A stretch of DNA of 64,000 nucleotides from the NCBI RefSeq assembly GCF_963678635.1, contig NC_087065.1, positions 6,287,209 through 6,351,208 of the forward strand. The letters run 5' to 3'. Shown here piece after piece: positions 12,426 to 22,733 of the stretch. Source of the DNA: Symsagittifera roscoffensis. Taxonomy: Eukaryota; Xenacoelomorpha; Acoela; Convolutidae. Within the stretch, counting starts at the first letter, position 1. Every line of letters starts with the position of its first letter. The position numbers were made by a program, and so were the translations under genes. The notes beneath the pieces were generated by a model. That model saw only the letters and a program-made list of their open reading frames with translations, made no database searches and was not told the origin of the DNA.

Positions 12426-13448
12426 GTAAGTATAATTATGTATTTTCACTAATAAATTCAGAACACAACTAACCGATCTATATAAATGTTTCACTTCTTT
12501 TTAGATCTCATCACACCATCATCTAAAACAGACAAAAACATATAAAAATGAAAACTTCTTTATAAAAATTCCAAAACTCGTATTACAAAACGCAGTAAAA
12601 TTACAAAAGCAGTTAAAATTTCTCACAAATAGCAGTAAATTCATAGATAACCCTTTTAATTAGCAGTAAATTATAAATTAGAATTTCCCAAAAGCAGTAA
12701 AATTAAACTTTCAATGCAGTAAATTCATAAAAAAAAACGCAAATAAATTCATATAAATACTAACCTTTTTACAAGACGCTTCTTTTATAAAATTTGAATC
12801 ATTCACTCGCCCATAAATTCTTTCCACAATCGCACAGCTCGCCCACGAAGAATTGTTTAATTTATGAATTTTATGTTTTAACTTTCACTGATAACAATTC
12901 TAACCAGTTTTCACCCGTTGCAAGCTTTCCTTTAGCCCAGTTAATCAATAACCAACGCAGCTTAAAAAAGTCACAAAACCACAAACTAATAGCATGACTA
13001 AGAAAAAAAGCCCGCAGTACCCAAACCAGACTGAAATCAGAAAAAAAACTGGATAAATTATTCTTTTGAAGACCACTTTCAAGTCTTATCACAACCAAAT
13101 AAAACACAAAAAAGTCGAAAGACAAAACCAAACCAAAAGATTGAATTTTTATAAAAACGAAACAAAAAGTTGAACACAAAAAGAAACTCTGCACAAAGAG
13201 ACCTAAAGTTTATACCCCACTACTGGCCTCACCAACCAAAGGGACCTCTTGAACATGCTCTATAGCCGGCCTAAACTACCGTGCTACATCACGCTTTGTG
13301 ACCCACACTCTGTTTTTGCCGAGAGTTGCTCTAGTGTGAGCGACTCTTTAAAAATAAACAAACTAATATAAAAACGCTTTGGCGATAACTATTAAAAACA
13401 AATCATAACTAGAACTAAAATTTAAAAAGAAATTTATATATTTAAAAG
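12426..13448 (+). other. probable 3' non-coding region or LTR of element A
   Basis: No coding potential. It contains a cluster of GCAGTAAA motifs at 12592-12728 and a more GC-rich patch at 13200-13340. The position directly behind the last ORF suggests the 3' UTR and LTR of element A, but the matching 5' LTR would be outside the window, so the boundaries cannot be drawn. Confidence 0.3.
12592..12728 (+). repeat. interspersed GCAGTAAA(TT) motif cluster
   Basis: The motif GCAGTAAA or GCAGTTAAA appears six times in about 137 bases (12592-12728), separated by variable AT-rich spacers. It is not a strict tandem repeat. It could be cis-acting sequence of the retroelement or chance in AT-rich DNA. 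Confidence 0.5.
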
Positions 13449-13910
13449 ATGACTGCAGTGTGTATGGATTTCGCAAAGCCCAACAGACGAGAAGCAAAGA
13501 AGGTGACAACCCAATCACATTCCAACTTCGGAATGGCAAGTATACTTGATTTGCTGCCTAAAGTCACTGACTCAAAGGATTTAGAGTATGGACTCAACAT
13601 CGCAGCAAAGGGAAACCAATGAACCAGACCAATGGCCATCTCGATATTGACTACAGGTACAAATCCTAAAATCCTACTCACTTGGCACTTCACCCGAAAA
13701 AGTCAAACTTCACAATGCACGCAGTCTCGCTCCAAATTTAACGAAATCGATACATCATTGCATCGATCAGAAGTCTTGACACAATCACACAAAACTACCA
13801 CGATCAACGAGACCCATCTAGAAGATACGAACATAAACATCTCCCTCCGTCAAACACGAACAGTCACACTTCCCCTTTCTCCAAGAAGTCAATGCTCGCA
13901 CCTTCAATAA
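13449..13910 (+). pseudogene. possible gag-like ORFs of a second gypsy element (C)
   Basis: A 57-codon ORF starts with ATG at 13449 and stops at 13620-13622; a second frame continues at 13632-13910. The composition is rich in Ser, Thr, Gln, Asn and Arg, unlike the neighbouring non-coding DNA, and the pair sits about 1 kb upstream of recognisable pol fragments at 14.9-15.9 kb. That makes a decayed gag possible. No zinc knuckle or capsid motif is seen, so this is tentative. Confidence 0.25.
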
Positions 13911-14889
13911 GAAACTACATCACCAGTCCTTCACTACATTAAACATTTAAAAACTAGAAACTCTCTAAACCCCGGATGGGCGGAATCAGTTCTAAACTAG
14001 AATTCATAAATGGTTACAAACATAAATCTCTAATTATAAAAAATATTCTTAACTAACCAATCATATTCCATAACTAACAGTTACACTTATTTGTAGGTGC
14101 TGAAACTACTTGTAGTTTCAGCACCAGAGCAATTTGAATTAAACTTAGAATACAGTTGTTCTCCTTCTGGAAACTAACTCGCATAAACCAGTATACACTA
14201 GATCTATTGAGACTAGGAGATATATGAGTAAGATTAAGATTGGTATTAGACTAAGAAGTTGCACAAATCTATCCATCCGAAAAAAAGATAGCGTGACGAA
14301 CAGACGGTTTACCTTATCTGAAATTAATCTATGAGTACAGTCAACCGTACATAACTCAATATTTCAAACAGAAAAAAATCTTTAGAAAATTGAACATTAA
14401 TTTATCACAACGCGAGTTTGGGTTGAAATGTTTTGTATCACACCAAAAAAAAATCTGAAGTCTAAGTATTAAATTTTTTTGCAGTTAGTAGTGCAGTTAC
14501 TATAAGTGATTCGTTTTTGGGAACGTATTAATCTGGCTAGATAACACTCTCCAACTGACTTCAAAATAATTATGTTTTGGTACTCAGTTTTTTTAACTTA
14601 TTTTTCCTTTTTTCCTCTCTTTTCTTTTTGGGATCACCTTGTCTTTCTGGACGTTTTCTTATCCGAGCTCTCATATGATGATTTTTCTTCTCGTCCATCA
14701 GGTCATTGGCCTAGTTTCCCGTTTACCCACTTATTTTCCTTCCTCCATTTCCATGAACAATGAATGTTGAGGCGCTTCCGGGTTTTCTATGTCTACAAAG
14801 TGGAAGATTTTGTTATCGTGGGCTGACTTATATGTTTATATGCCAATAAATCACGCACTCCAGTAAGCTTATAGTTCCTATTTTTTGAA
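13911..14889. other. non-coding spacer, no gene seen
   Basis: No gene is supported. It contains the short hairpin at 14096-14125 and, at about 14700-14765, a pyrimidine-rich stretch (TTTCCCGTTTACC, then CCTCCATTTCCATGAAC) that resembles the reverse complement of 17104-17175, so it is part of a dispersed repeat. Confidence 0.5.
14096..14125. repeat. perfect 14 bp hairpin
   Basis: GGTGCTGAAACTAC is followed after TT by its exact reverse complement GTAGTTTCAGCACC. The GC content is higher than the surroundings. It could be a structured RNA element, a footprint of a foldback element or chance; no function is assigned. Confidence 0.8.
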
Positions 14890-15875
14890 GAACTGATTCA
14901 ATGCGGTGTCAGATTGTTCTATATCCTGGGCGACTGAGACAGAAATGTGAAAAATTTTGTTTTCGTGGCGGTGGTGTTTTGCCATCATACACCATCTGGA
15001 AACAAATATCACAAGAAGATGCAGCAAGAAACCTACCATGCTACACGGGAGTATACATCAAACCATTGGTAACACAACACTTACACTCCCCTTTGACCTA
15101 GGAGGATGGATAGTGCAATTGGCACCATTACTTGTTATGGACGGAAACAAACCAAGATTGTCGATCGAAATGTTCTTCTAAAAACTGGCCTACAACTCCA
15201 GCATGAGAAATCAACAAACCAGATGTTAATTTGCCTTCACGTGCCTGTTATGTTATTTTGTACCCATAAAAAACTCATCGGTTAAAAAAACCAAGGACTA
15301 GCACCAGATTCGATTGATCATGAAAGCACTTAGTGATAACAGATTTCGAAAAAATTCAAAGCAATACAGCAAAATTGGCAAAGATCTCCCATTCGTTTAA
15401 AAAAGGGCAGAACAGAAACTCAAAAAAATCATACACAAAAACACATTACACAATTGAAGAAGTTTAGCGGCAAACAGTTAATCGGTTTTATTATCATTCA
15501 GTTATTACGATGACAAAAAATTAGCCAATCAAATTGGCACGGGATTCAAAAAAACTAACACAAAAAAAAAACAAATAAGCCTGCAAGAACAAATACCAGA
15601 TGCCCACATTGACCTCCTATTGGATAATGTCACCCAAGCGACAAATTAAGTAAAGAGTGGAAAACTACTCGTCTCAATATTGGACCTTAAATACGCGTAT
15701 GCAGTATGCACAAATCCTGTTGATTTACCAATCAGAAAATGCAAAATAGCGGCTTGCTGGGGGGGGGGGGGGGGTTTGGAGGCTACCATGAGGAACTCCA
15801 GATAAGATTATACGGACTCACAGACATACCATTTACACTCTACACAACGCCTGGATTCAGAATTTAAAAAAAAAA
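14890..15875 (+). pseudogene. gypsy-type pol fragment (element C, decayed)
   Basis: Heavily decayed pol sequence. Around 15588-15690 the RT block NKYQMPHIDLLLDNVTQA and then SILDLKYAYAV can be read; the last is RT motif A (catalytic Asp in LDLKYAY). A following block near 15780-15870 resembles the RT region with YGL-D-P. A similar block (NKYRMPNIH) occurs in element B at about 58095, so C and B belong to related lineages. 14890-15190 is open in two frames but carries no clear motif. A poly-G run at 15760-15774 interrupts the region. No complete domain remains. Confidence 0.6.
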
Positions 15876-16029
15876 AATCTAAATTTTTAGAAAGGAGGGG
15901 TTTTGCCTTTGTACCTAATCCAAAAGTACACATGAAGTGTAGACCCACGCGATTTAGCTATTTAATTTCACACAAGTCAGCTCGCCAACAAAAACTACGG
16001 TTTTATGACTGACATACAAATTTCGAAAA

Positions 16030-17098
16030 GCCCCCCCCCCCCCCCCCCGCACTGAATTTTCATGGATAATAATCGATTATATTGGATTTTCATTGTCAGT
16101 CTCTATGAAATAACAAAAATAATCGATTATAATCGATTGAAAATGGATTAAAATTATATATTTTTTAAGCAATAAAATCCCCGTATATAATCAATTATAA
16201 TCGATTATTTTCAAAAAAAAATTATCAAAAGAAAAATAATCCATTTTAATCCATTTATAATGGATTATATTCTATTGATTTAAATCTTTTTGTGTGTTGT
16301 TTTCATTTTTTCATAATTTGGTTAAATTTAAGTTAGTTATTTTGTTCTCTCGCTTAATTTCTTTTTTTCCTATTTTCAGTCGAGTTTATGGAAAATTACA
16401 AAAAAAATGCCTTTAGATCCCACACCAACTCCCCCCCACGCTTATCCGTACTACAGTTACCTGTCCCGTAGGGGTGTTTAGTGGGGGTTTGGTAAACGCG
16501 TGGGAGAGGGTAGTTTGGGTTCAAACCCGCGGAAGGAGGGGACTTGGGTAACGTGGGGGAGGGGGGGTTGAATCTAGGCGGAGGGGTACGCGAGGGGTAC
16601 GACGTGGGGGGTATGGGGGGATTTGGGGTACGTCGTGGTTGGGGGTACGAGAGGGGATGGGGTACGTGAGGGGGAGGGGGTTACGTTGGGGGGAAGGGGG
16701 GGCGTACGTGAGGAACTGGTCAAAAATGCTGTTTTTGGGCAATTTTTGGAAATTTACTACATATTGAAAAATTACTGCATATTGGCCGCCGCTGGATAAA
16801 CGTGTTCGTTCGAGTTTTGCAGAAATTTGCAAAAATTAGAGTCATTTTTCACCAAATTTAATCAATTTTCATGGATTTTATGTCCAAAAATATTCCATTA
16901 TATTGAAAACAAAAATGGATGATAATTGATTATAATGGATCATAATGTATTCAAATTTTTCAAAAATAATCGATTATAATGGATCAAAAATCGATTGCGT
17001 TGTCTAAATATGCCATGATAATCGATTATATAGACAACATTTTAGTCAACGAAAATCCATTATAATCGATTATTACCCATAAAAATTCGGTGCGGGCC
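16030..17098. mobile_element. 1.07 kb TIR element full of ATCGATTATAATGGATT repeats
   Basis: The left end (GCACTGAATTTTCATGG at 16049, then TAATAATCGATTATA and TGGATTTTC) is matched in reverse complement by the right end (about 17040-17098, reading CCATAAAAATTCGGTGCGGGCC). Between them both flanks are packed with ATCGATTATAATGGATT-like units, and the centre (16430-16720) is G-rich low-complexity DNA. No coding capacity. It looks like a non-autonomous inverted-repeat element. The left boundary is obscured by a run of 18 C. Confidence 0.6.
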
Positions 17099-17208
17099 AA
17101 CACCACATGTTCATGAAAACGGAGGAAGGCGTGGAGGAAAGAAATAGGGGGTGATCGGGAAACCAGCGAATCGGGAAACCCTTGATTGGGGAGCTTATAC
17201 TTTCCCAG

Positions 17209-17410
17209 CATTACGAGACCAAACGGTGCTTTTTGAGAAATGTAAGCGGATTCCACAACAAGGACGCTCCCTTTGTTCTTCTTTGGTTCTTTCATTTCGT
17301 TCGATCGTTCCGACACAAATTTAATATGTTTAAAGACTTGTCTTTGGGCTCCAGGAACATACAAACTCAAAACTGTGCGCCTATCCAGAGCACAGTTTGG
17401 CCTCGTAATG
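17209..17410 (-). mobile_element. 202 bp MITE, family 'CATTACGAGG' (second short copy)
   Basis: CATTACGAGACCAAAC at the left end and GTTTGGCCTCGTAATG at the right end form the same TIR as at 8913-9114. The length is identical and the interior is the reverse complement of that copy with scattered substitutions (shared AAGGACGCTCC and AAAGACTTGTCT blocks). The immediate flanks (AG, TA) do not show a duplication. Confidence 0.85.
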
Positions 17411-17511
17411 TAAATTAAATGTTTTTACTACTAAGTTTTTGATGTATTTATAATTTTGCGTTTATCGGCATTGAAGGCCAAGTAGCTTTGGTTGACCTTG
17501 ATAGTTACCAG

Positions 17512-18415
17512 CCCGCTTTGACCAAAACTTCTTGTCATACAATTTCCATATATGGCAAACTTCTTGTCATACAGTTTCATACAACTCCATACGTACAGAA
17601 AAATGTATGAAAACTCTTTGATAAGCATTTTTCCATATATGAAAATTGTATAATTGGTGTTATTCCATAAACCAAAAATTTGATTTTTCGTTTCTAAATT
17701 TATTTTCTGAAAACCTTGGATTGTGTTTGTAATCTAACACAAGTGATAAAAACCTTGGCTTACTCAAAGCACCAAAGCTAGGGCGGTCTTGCATTTACAA
17801 TGCATAGGAAACGACCTGAATTGTCTCACAAATGTTATAAAGAAAGTAACAAACTTTTGAAATTTGGCAAAATCTTTCAAAGATGATTATTTAAAAAATT
17901 GAACTTTTAAATTATCAGACCTTGATCAAGGCATACATAAACACGCCATACAAAATAAATAGGAATTTTCTGCGTTTTTGAAAAAAATTGTATAGCGAAA
18001 AGGAAAAAACCCAGCATTATTGTATCCAGGACTACGTTATGCACACGAAAAATTAATTTTTGCATGCAAAAATTTTTTTGAAATGTGTTTGTTTGCGTAC
18101 AAAATTCGGTTTGCGGTAAAAAAAAAATTGGGGTAACTTCAAAATTACTTTTGTGTCGCCATCAAAAAATTGCCAGTCATACAATTTCCATATGTGGGAA
18201 TTGTATGATAAGAATTTTTTCAAAAAACGAAAACCTCGGTATTTTTTTATCACAAGACTGTTTTAATTATAATCGAACAGCCACAGAAATAAGTTTATAT
18301 CTATTTTCAGTCATTTTTCGAAATTGTATGAAAATTGTAGACAATCATCTTTCCATGAAACTTGATGTATGGAATTGTGTGATAAGCATTTTCGGTGTAT
18401 TGAGGTCAACCCGGG
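17512..18415 (-). mobile_element. about 0.9 kb TIR element, family 'CCCGGGTT', copy 1
   Basis: Related in reverse complement to 39621-40549. Shared interior blocks include CTTGATCAAGGCATA, AACGTAGTCCTGGATA-like sequence and GCCATCAAAAAA. Both ends carry a TIR of the form CCCG(G/C)-TTGACC followed by ATGCTT(A/G)TC-TACAATT. No ORF of note. It lies between the 202 bp MITE and the first exon of the 18.9-29.5 kb gene. Confidence 0.65.
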
Positions 18416-18884
18416 AGCTAAGTCATTAAGACTTTAATCGGATGCAGTAGATCTCTGTCGCTGACTTATACTACTTGAACTCAATCAAGTTTGGGTACTA
18501 TTTTCTCGAGTATTCAAAGTCACATTTTTGAAACGCTCACAGTCACGCCGCAATCTGGTTGGATGCACAAAGTTTGACCCTTTTTCTTTTTCCCTCACCT
18601 GAAAATTTTTACAAAAAAAGTTTTTCGTTAACATTAATATGGTTTTTATAAAAATTGTCATGCAGCCTAATTGGGCTGGTCTTTAACCTGGTTTGTTTTA
18701 GTGGAAATTCGGCCAAAGTTGCGCAAAATTTTGAGTTATCTTTTTTGGTTTGCACAAGTTGCGACGAACTTTCTAGGGTAAAGAGCGACTTATCTCGTTT
18801 AAGACGCAATGGTTGCAACTCAACTCACGTAGCTCTTCAAAGGTTGCTTAAAATGTCTGGTTCAAAAAAAATTACCTTTTTCAG

Positions 18885-19232
18885 ACAAAAATTATCCAGA
18901 GAAAGACTGCCAAGCGACAGAAGATCTGTCATCTAGAAATAGATACTGCACGTTCACCTTAAATTGTTCCAACCTTACCAACAGTCTATTCTACAACTGG
19001 TCTGTGATTGGCTATGGAGACGGAGACATGGAGAGCGAAATTGATGTGTTCCGTGAACAATTTTTTCCGTGGAATTTGAACGAGGAAACGGTATATAGTT
19101 GCGAAATTACCCGAAGACCTGGAGCTGTATTTGACGAACTTGCTTGCTACTTACCATTACGAGAAGAAGTGTTCGGATTCTACAAAAAAATAGAACTCGA
19201 ATTTACTAAAACTGCAACAGAAGTCGTCGAAG
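18885..19232 (+). CDS. exon I of a probably secreted modular protein
   Basis: An open exon with a good acceptor (CTTTTTCAG, AG at 18883-18884) and a GT donor at 19233 (GAAG/GTTAAT); it ends in phase 1. It encodes about 115 residues with a cysteine-rich start (KDCQATED, RNRYCTFTLNCSN), a Trp 11 residues after one Cys (FYNWSV) and a later VYSCEI. The C...W...Y-x-C spacing recalls an immunoglobulin-like fold, but this is only a resemblance. The hAT-type MITE at 19493 lies in the following intron. Upstream exons and the start codon are not found. The join to the next exon is not clean: this exon ends in phase 1, the next starts in phase 0, so an exon is missing or a weaker donor at 19223 or 19226 is used. 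Confidence 0.5.
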
Positions 19233-19492
19233 GTTAATTTCTTCTAAGTTGTTATTGTCCACGAAGTAAAAAAATATACCAGCAATTCATATAGCAAAGC
19301 TAAATGACAACAAGTATAGCCGGTTACTGTGCAAGTAGCACAGAATGTTCCGACCATAGTCTTTAAGAAACTACAAAAAAATTCCACGCAAAGTCAATTA
19401 ACTCAAATAAGCTTCAGAAAAATTTAAGTGAAATATTATAACTCGAACCTATCTTAACAATTTCTCAGTGGCAATTCAAAAATGCTCACAAG

Positions 19493-19920
19493 CAGGGGCG
19501 GATCTAGGATTTTCTCGAGGGGAAGGGCGGATTTTCAAAAAAAAATCGAAAATTTTGACGACCTTTTTTTGTTTAGGTCGAGCAAATTGATTTTTCGAGC
19601 TCTCCCAAAGCACTGTTTTGTCCCCATTTTTGGCAAATTTTTCTGCGCCGCAGGCAAATTTTTGAAAAAACAGGCCAAAAAGGTGTTTTTAGGCACTTTT
19701 TGAAAAAAAATTGACCAAAAAATCGCGTTTTTTCGGCGCGAGCTCCCCCTTCAAAATTAGTACATATTGGCGCCAAAGGCGCCTTTAGAAAAATTTTAGG
19801 GTCGGTCGGCCAAAAATGGATTTCTGAAAAAGTATCAAAGGGGGACCCTTTGGGTCGGCAGGGGGTCGAATCCCTGAGGGGGGGGGGGCGTCCACCCCCC
19901 CCCCCCTAAATCCGCCCCTG
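19493..19920. mobile_element. hAT-type MITE, 428 bp
   Basis: Begins CAGGGGCGGATCTAGG and ends CCTAAATCCGCCCCTG, the terminal inverted repeat seen in many animal hAT MITEs. The 8 bp flanks CTCACAAG (19485-19492) and ATCACAAA (19921-19928) agree at 6 of 8 positions and fit the hAT target pattern (T at 2, A at 7). No ORF. It lies in an intron. Related copies are at 34981, 35981, 51914 and 53412. Confidence 0.85.
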
Positions 19921-20226
19921 ATCACAAAAGGGAGTTTTAAAAAAATCTTATTAGTTTTTTGAAAATGAATCAGCTGCTTGAAAAATTCAAATTGCATCCA
20001 TTTTTTTTTGTTTTTAAAGACGGAAACTTCAAGATGGTGGGTGGTTTGAATCCATAAGGGGGAGAGAGACCGACCGCGCCCAGCTTTTTCCTTCCCCACT
20101 ACCGCCTCCTAACTTACTACTATCATCACGTATCTATAGATGATTTTTTTCTAGTGACTAGCACCAGGCAGGCAGAGACAGACCCTGAAACTGGGTGGTC
20201 AACTATCTATTTTCACAGAATTGTAG

Positions 20227-20556
20227 ATTCAACTCACAAGGGCATTCGCCTACACACTGAAGCTGGAACTCGATGCGCATAAACTCTCAGATACGGCTTT
20301 ACCTGCAGAACTATATGCTAACGTTGTCTCTCAATCTTTAAATTTGGTGGTTGGAAGTGTTATGTTAAATGAACGTCTCGTTGAAGCACCATTAGGCAAC
20401 ATGCGATCCTTCGACGAGCGGTATTACATGGACTTGCAATCTGAAATCCCGACAATTAGATTGGAAAACGGGAGTATAGTTGTGAACAAACTGGGGCTAG
20501 GTGAAATACTCCAGATGCAACTGGACGCCAACGGATCTCTCACTGTTCTAAGGAAG
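20227..20556 (+). CDS. exon II of the probably secreted protein
   Basis: Open from an acceptor (GAATTGTAG, AG at 20225-20226) to a donor AAG/GTCAGT at 20557; phase 0 at both ends. It encodes 110 residues without cysteine (begins IQLTRAFAYTLKLELDAHK, ends NGSLTVLRK). An alternation of hydrophobic and polar residues suggests a beta-rich module. The frame has an in-frame TAG just before the proposed acceptor, which supports an exon starting there. Length and composition are clearly coding in character. I do not recognise a domain family. Confidence 0.55.
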
Positions 20557-21449
20557 GTCAGTTTTCAAGCGTAGTTTTTTGTGACGCAATGTACATGACC
20601 CCCTAAATGGAAAAAATTTTAGGGGGGAGGGTGAGTAAATTGGATTTCTCGGGAATTTGGTAGCCTCAATTTGGTCTTACTTGACAATATCTATTTTAGC
20701 TCACAAAACAGGAAGATTTTTGATGGCTTCTTCGGCGCCATTAATGACTAGTTTTGAAAGAAGAGGGCGCACCGGAAACTTCACGGTGCTTTAGCCAAAA
20801 AAATTTGCGAAAAAGTTATTTAAAAAAAGTTAGTCTGAAACTCTTGGTAAGCTTGGGTGACATATGTATTGAACGGTAGCTGGGAAAATCACATTTTTTT
20901 CTAGCAGCTAATCGACAAACTGTGGATTTGGTTTTGAAAATCTCCCAAGCCAAGTTCCCAGATATCCGTTCCCAGACCGACTCGCTCCCAGACCTATCAA
21001 CCCCGACGCCTGTTGAGTTTTTTTTATTCGAATGCAATTAGTTAATAGACTTTTTTAATTGCCAATCGATGAGTTGAAAACAGTTATTTAGGTCGCATGC
21101 TTTCAGCATTTTTTTCAAGATAAAATTTTTATAATCTTTGACTCTTTAATGTAATATTTCAGTGTTTGTTTTTTGCTTTCAAAGTTCACTTCAAAGTCAT
21201 GTGTAAATGAAAGGCAGATAACACTCTCTAATAAAAAAGTGCAAATGGCGCAAAAACGTGAATGAATTAAGTTTCAAAAATAACTTTTATAGAGAATATC
21301 GAGCCGAATTAACAACTACTTGGCGTATCTTTTTCTTCTCTATTTCGGTATCAAAAGTAACTTGAAATCAAAAAATCTTAAAATCATATTTTTTCTCTGA
21401 AATTGAGAAATAATTGAAAAAAAAAGATTGTCTACCGGCTATTTTGCAG

Positions 21450-21618
21450 CAGTCGTCCCCTCTGAGTCGGCAGCGCAGGACTCTAAAAGGCCTCGCAGTC
21501 GGCACTAGTATGTGGGTTAGTATTCCGGGAGGAGAGAGTGTCATTTTCTCAAATGATGGTCGACTGGTGGTGACAAATGGCAAAACTGGAACAGGAAACG
21601 TGACTTATAAGAGCCGAA
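21450..21618 (+). CDS. exon III of the probably secreted protein
   Basis: Starts directly after the acceptor CTATTTTGCAG (AG at 21448-21449) in phase 0, matching the phase in which exon II ends. It ends in phase 1 at a strong donor (CCGAA/GTAAGA). It encodes 56 residues including SMWVSIPGGESVIFSNDGRL and ends NVTYKSR, with one N-glycosylation sequon. It can splice in frame to exon IV at 21818 or, equally, to the exon at 26351, since both need a phase 1 partner. That is the main reason to suspect one gene across the whole 18.9-29.5 kb region. Confidence 0.6.
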
Positions 21619-21817
21619 GTAAGATAGAATTTACCAAGATAAAAACATGTCATAAATTAAATCAGAAAATTCGTCTCAAAGTGGTTAGCGAAACCATCAT
21701 AAGTTTTATCTTTTAAACCACCTACGAAATTTTCGAAGCTTTTTTAATGTTTGAAACAAATATGAGCTAATAAAATTTTGATATTGAAATTGAAATATGT
21801 ATTTTTTTTCGTTTCAG

Positions 21818-21855
21818 AAGCTGCGCTGGGGTCATGTGGCAGTTCAGATGGCTAG
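21818..21855 (+). CDS. short terminal exon IV (candidate)
   Basis: Behind a textbook acceptor (TTTTTTTTCGTTTCAG). It joins exon III in frame (phase 1) and adds KAALGSCGSSDG before TAG at 21853-21855. It could be the true last exon of a first gene, or an alternative 3' end if the gene continues at 26351. A terminal exon this short needs transcript support. Confidence 0.4.
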
Positions 21856-22733
21856 TACTTTAAAACTCTTTTGAACTATGATTTTTTCGAACAACAACGT
21901 TCAAAAACCACATTTGATGCAAAAACCACCGGTGCCTTTTTGATGCAGCAAAGGACCTGAAAACTTGCAAAGCTCCGAGCCTGCTAGTATAACAGCCAGC
22001 TAAGAAAATGTTCAGCGGTTGCCAAACTTTCAAGAACCAGATGTGTTTTAGTTTGCGTCAGTAGAAACAAACTAAACGAAAATGACATGCTGGTTTCGAA
22101 TTTTAAGCCCATTTTTTTTTCGGGAATTTAGGGAAACAAACGCCTATTTTTAGCTCAGCAGCCCTAAAAAAAATTCTAAGCTGGTTTTGGTGGCAAAGAG
22201 AAATTTTGAAAAAACCCCGTAAAAAAAAGAAATTGTCTACATATTTTTTTATTGTATGAGCTCCAGCTACATTCGTTAAGTTATTTGAAGCTTTGGAAGC
22301 GTTCTAGAACAAATTGATTTGTTTGTAATTTTTGCAGAAAATATTTTTATTTTGTTGACATTTTCAAGTTTTCGAAGTTAAATATTTGAACTAAAATTGA
22401 GGAATCCCTATTATGAAAAAACCGAACGATGGGAAAAAAAATTAAGTATCAGAAACCTGGCTGAAGTTGCGATTATGCCAGAGAGAAAAATTGATTTCAA
22501 GGCAAATAATTCATTACAATAAGAAGAAAAAAACCCAGTACAAAATTAACAGTTAAAATAGTCAAGACTTGTTTGTTCATACAGTCAGTCAAAAATTTGG
22601 TATTTTCAGCATCAAAAAAAGACAAGCAACATAAATGGAGCCAACTTGGATGACGTAGAGTTTCAAAAATAGATATTAAAAAGACTCCTTATCTAGCTTT
22701 TTCCATCAGAAGTCCAAAAACATTTTTGCTTTG
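21856..22733. other. non-coding, no gene seen
   Basis: AT-rich sequence without a supported ORF, repeat or RNA gene. Confidence 0.5.

Noticed and set aside
15760-15774. Long poly-G and poly-C runs as functional quadruplex sites
   Set aside because: They occur in decayed repeats and may include sequencing or assembly length errors; nothing nearby suggests a function.
16521-16832. Minus-strand proline-rich ORF over the G-rich stretch
   Set aside because: It is a product of low-complexity G-rich DNA inside a TIR element, with no independent support.
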